From positions 1-6,858 of the forward strand of contig NZ_JNJP01000131.1 in the NCBI RefSeq assembly GCF_000701705.1: a stretch of 6,858 bases of DNA. The letters are read 5' to 3'. Source of the stretch: Bilophila wadsworthia ATCC 49260 (GTDB lineage: Bacteria; Desulfobacterota; Desulfovibrionia; Desulfovibrionales; Desulfovibrionaceae). The notes beneath the pieces are model-generated. The model was not told the origin of the DNA, searched no databases, and saw only the letters and a list, made by a program, of their open reading frames with translations. The translations under genes were made by a program, and so were the position numbers. Shown here piece after piece: positions 5,813 through 6,858 of this stretch; within the stretch, counting starts at the first letter, position 1; every line of letters starts with the position of its first letter.

Positions 5813-5862
5813 CTGTGTGATTCTTATACACTGTCAAATATCCCTGTACAAATTCTATACAG
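5813..5862 (+). promoter_or_regulatory. Paired upstream activator sites for the sigma-54 promoter
   Basis: Two related palindromes, CTGTGTGATTCTTATACAC (5813-5831) and CTGTACAAATTCTATACAG (5844-5862), share the plan TGT-N13-ACA and match at 12 of 19 positions. Their centres are 31 bases apart, about three helical turns, at -142 and -111 from the predicted start at 5964. This is the expected position and phasing for an NtrC-class activator, most likely the ZraR-like regulator of this window. Confidence 0.6.
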
Positions 5863-5937
5863 CTTTTCAGAACAACGAAAAGCCCACCAGAGGCGTTATA
5901 TTGATGATTACATAGAAAATCGAATAGTTAACATGTT

Positions 5938-5953
5938 TGGCACGGGCGTTGCT
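5938..5953 (+). promoter_or_regulatory. Perfect sigma-54 promoter of the zraP gene
   Basis: TGGCACGGGCGTTGCT matches the TGGCAC-N5-TTGCW consensus at every fixed position. The start should be near 5964, 38 bases before the ATG at 6002, and the ribosome site AGGAG is at 5990-5994. Confidence 0.92.
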
Positions 5954-6001
5954 ATAGTCCAGGCAAGAGTGACGAACAAAACACCTTTCAGGAGAACCTC
6001 A

Positions 6002-6511
6002 ATGAGCCTCAATAAAGCCTCTATCGCCGTAGCCCTTGCCGCTTTCCTCGCGGTAGGCGGGATTGCCGGGCAGGCGCTGGCAGCGCCCCACGACGGTCAC
6101 GACGGCCACTGGAGACAGCAGAGGTCGTATCAGGACTGCATTTACCAGGCGCTCACGCAGGAAAAGAAAGCGCAGTACGATGCCATCATGAAGGAATTCG
6201 CCGACAAGACCGCGCCGCTGCGGGACAAGCTCGCGGCCAAGTACATTGAGCTGCGCACGCTCGGCAACAGCCCCACTCCGGACCCGAAAGCCATCGGCAA
6301 GGCGACGGAAGAACTCGTGGCGCTCCGCAACGAATTCGCCAAGGAACGCAGCGCGATGGTGGACAGGGTCGCCAAGGAAATCGGCATCAATATATTTCAA
6401 GGCAAGGGGCCGGGGTGCCCGGTTGAACGGCCCCGCCGATGCCCCGCAACAGGGATGACCGTCATGCCCGACGGTCCGCAGCCCGGAGCGGAAGCTCCCG
6501 CGAGCGAATAA
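6002..6511 (+). CDS. zraP: ZraP-like periplasmic metal-binding chaperone, 169 residues
   Basis: Periplasmic zinc-associated stress protein of the Spy/CpxP/ZraP class. Residues 1-27 are a signal peptide ending in ALA. The mature protein starts with a histidine cluster (HDGHDGH, 30-36), like the metal-binding N-terminus of ZraP. Then come C46, the LTQE motif (51-54), a long amphipathic helix (52-87), a turn (NSPTPDP) and a second helix (96-128). C139 and C147 lie in a Cys/Pro-rich tail. In enterobacteria ZraP is an oligomeric zinc-binding chaperone that represses ZraS; the same role is inferred here. ATG 6002 is chosen because AGGAG lies 7 bases before it and a full signal peptide starts there; a 94-residue upstream extension would run through the promoter. 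The gene is strongly predicted to be activated by the neighbouring ZraR-like regulator. It is slightly longer than E. coli ZraP, mainly at the C-terminus. Confidence 0.88.
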   Translation: MSLNKASIAVALAAFLAVGGIAGQALAAPHDGHDGHWRQQRSYQDCIYQALTQEKKAQYDAIMKEFADKTAPLRDKLAAKYIELRTLGNSPTPDPKAIGKATEELVALRNEFAKERSAMVDRVAKEIGINIFQGKGPGCPVERPRRCPATGMTVMPDGPQPGAEAPASE

Positions 6512-6555
6512 CAAGCCCCCCTCCAGCCGTTGGTCAGTCTCCCTTTCCAGCGGCG

Positions 6556-6583
6556 AAAAACCCTGACTCCCATCCAGTCAGGG
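6556..6583 (-). terminator. Intrinsic terminator, minus strand, facing the zraP gene
   Basis: CCCTGACT (6561-6568) and AGTCAGGG (6576-6583) form a perfect 8-base-pair stem. The T run lies on the minus strand (TTTTT, 6560-6556), so it best ends a minus-strand transcript coming from the right. The stem may still slow plus-strand transcripts leaving the zraP gene. Confidence 0.55.
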
Positions 6584-6703
6584 GAAACAATAATCGGCAA
6601 AGCCGTTTACATATACGAGAGCCTCTACAACTTTGAACGACCGGTTCCACCTGACCGTTTCACAGGTGCCTAGCTGAGTCTGTTCGTTCAATGGCAAAGT
6701 CAT
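6578..6703 (-). CDS. Possible 41-residue small protein
   Basis: On the minus strand an ATG at 6703 is preceded by AAGGAGGAGG and opens a 41-codon frame starting MTLPLNEQTQLGTCETV and ending FADYCFP, with its TGA (6580-6578) inside the first arm of the minus-strand terminator. The strong purine ribosome site, frame and terminator together look like a small gene. Against this: the ribosome site is very close to the ATG (an in-frame TTG at codon 3 would be better spaced), no promoter is visible before the long hairpin at 6787, and I recognise no homologue. The same DNA read on the plus strand could be an RNA. No function can be proposed. Confidence 0.3.
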   Translation of the reverse strand: MTLPLNEQTQLGTCETVRWNRSFKVVEALVYVNGFADYCFP

Positions 6704-6779
6704 CCTCCTCCTTACAGAAACTGTATCCTCCTCCTTCCTCTGCAGCGCCCCGTCTCCTCCTCCGGGGCGCTGCTCTTTT
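6633..6779 (+). ncRNA. Possible structured small RNA or zraP 3-prime tail with CCTCC modules
   Basis: The plus strand folds as an outer stem TTGAACGA (6633-6640) with TCGTTCAA (6684-6691) around an inner CACCTG/CAGGTG stem. After it come CCTCCTCCT (6704-6712), a hairpin TACAG-AAA-CTGTA (6713-6725), TCCTCCTCC (6726-6734), and a terminator hairpin whose loop is TCTCCTCCTC. Three unpaired anti-Shine-Dalgarno stretches in a terminated RNA resemble alphaproteobacterial CCUCC-motif small RNAs. No clear promoter is seen, so it could be processed from the zraP transcript. The opposite strand offers a rival small-ORF reading. Confidence 0.3.
6742..6779 (+). terminator. Intrinsic terminator, plus strand
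   Basis: GCAGCGCCCCG (6742-6752) and CGGGGCGCTGC (6763-6773) form a perfect 11-base-pair stem around a 10-base loop, followed by TCTTTT (6774-6779). It is the best terminator downstream of the zraP gene, about 230 bases after its stop. Confidence 0.75.
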
Positions 6780-6786
6780 GTGCGGG

Positions 6787-6858
6787 GTGGAAAAATCGGG
6801 GAGGGGAAGAGGGGACTTTCTGGAGAAAGTCCCCTCTTCCCCTCCCCGATTTTTCCAC
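6787..6858. repeat. Perfect 34-bp inverted repeat at the window end
   Basis: Bases 6787-6820 are the exact reverse complement of 6825-6858, around a TGGA loop. The arms start GTGGAAAAATCGGGGAGG and end in GGGGACTTTC. The arm is low in complexity (A5, G runs), but 34 of 34 pairing is striking. It may be a strong bidirectional terminator-like hairpin or, because the window ends exactly at the outer edge, a fold-back assembly artefact. The symmetry may continue beyond the window. Confidence 0.9.

Noticed and set aside
5720..6001. 94-residue N-terminal extension of the zraP gene
   Set aside because: It runs through a terminator, the activator sites and a perfect sigma-54 promoter, and would bury the signal peptide.
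6713..6725. TACAG-AAA-CTGTA as a fourth activator site
   Set aside because: The half sites are in the opposite order and spacing to the CTGTA-N9-TACAG palindrome, and no sigma-54 promoter is near.

Overview
The window looks like a stretch of a high-GC proteobacterial chromosome, most likely a Desulfovibrio/Bilophila-type sulfate or sulfite reducer. That placement is inference from general gene style, sigma-54 regulation and AT-rich spacers between GC-rich genes; no taxonomic marker gene is present. The left edge lies inside an IS200-type transposase gene and the right edge falls exactly at the end of a perfect 72-base palindrome, so this may be a whole contig bounded by repeats.

Layout: (1) 1-302, left end of an IS200/IS605-family element, with the transposase gene running off the window on the minus strand. 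(2) 303-845, no convincing gene; several inverted repeats and a minus-strand terminator. (3) 846-1226, a 126-residue protein of unknown function (minus) with its own near-consensus sigma-70 promoter and a 19-base palindromic operator-like site. (4) 1298-2677, a ZraR/NtrC-type sigma-54 response regulator (minus). (5) 2678-3073, a 396-base spacer with a terminator, a possible promoter and a direct repeat. (6) 3074-4846, a ZraS-type membrane histidine kinase (minus). (7) 4847-5105, a divergent control region with sigma-54 promoter motifs on both strands. (8) 5106-5723, an exported ZraP/CpxP-like helical protein lacking the His cluster. (9) 6002-6511, a second exported ZraP-like protein with a His-rich N-terminus, behind a perfect sigma-54 promoter and two palindromic enhancer-like sites. 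(10) 6512-6858, structured spacer with opposed terminators, a possible 41-codon ORF, repeated CCTCCTCC modules and a very long palindrome.

Working model: kinase, regulator and the two periplasmic proteins form one envelope-stress or metal-stress circuit like ZraP-ZraSR. The kinase senses periplasmic stress or metal and phosphorylates the regulator. The regulator, bound at upstream palindromes, activates sigma-54 RNA polymerase at the kinase gene (autoregulation) and at both zraP-like genes; the ZraP-like proteins then act as periplasmic chaperones or metal buffers and may repress the kinase. The gene families and promoter motifs are read from sequence; the signal sensed and the wiring are inferred.
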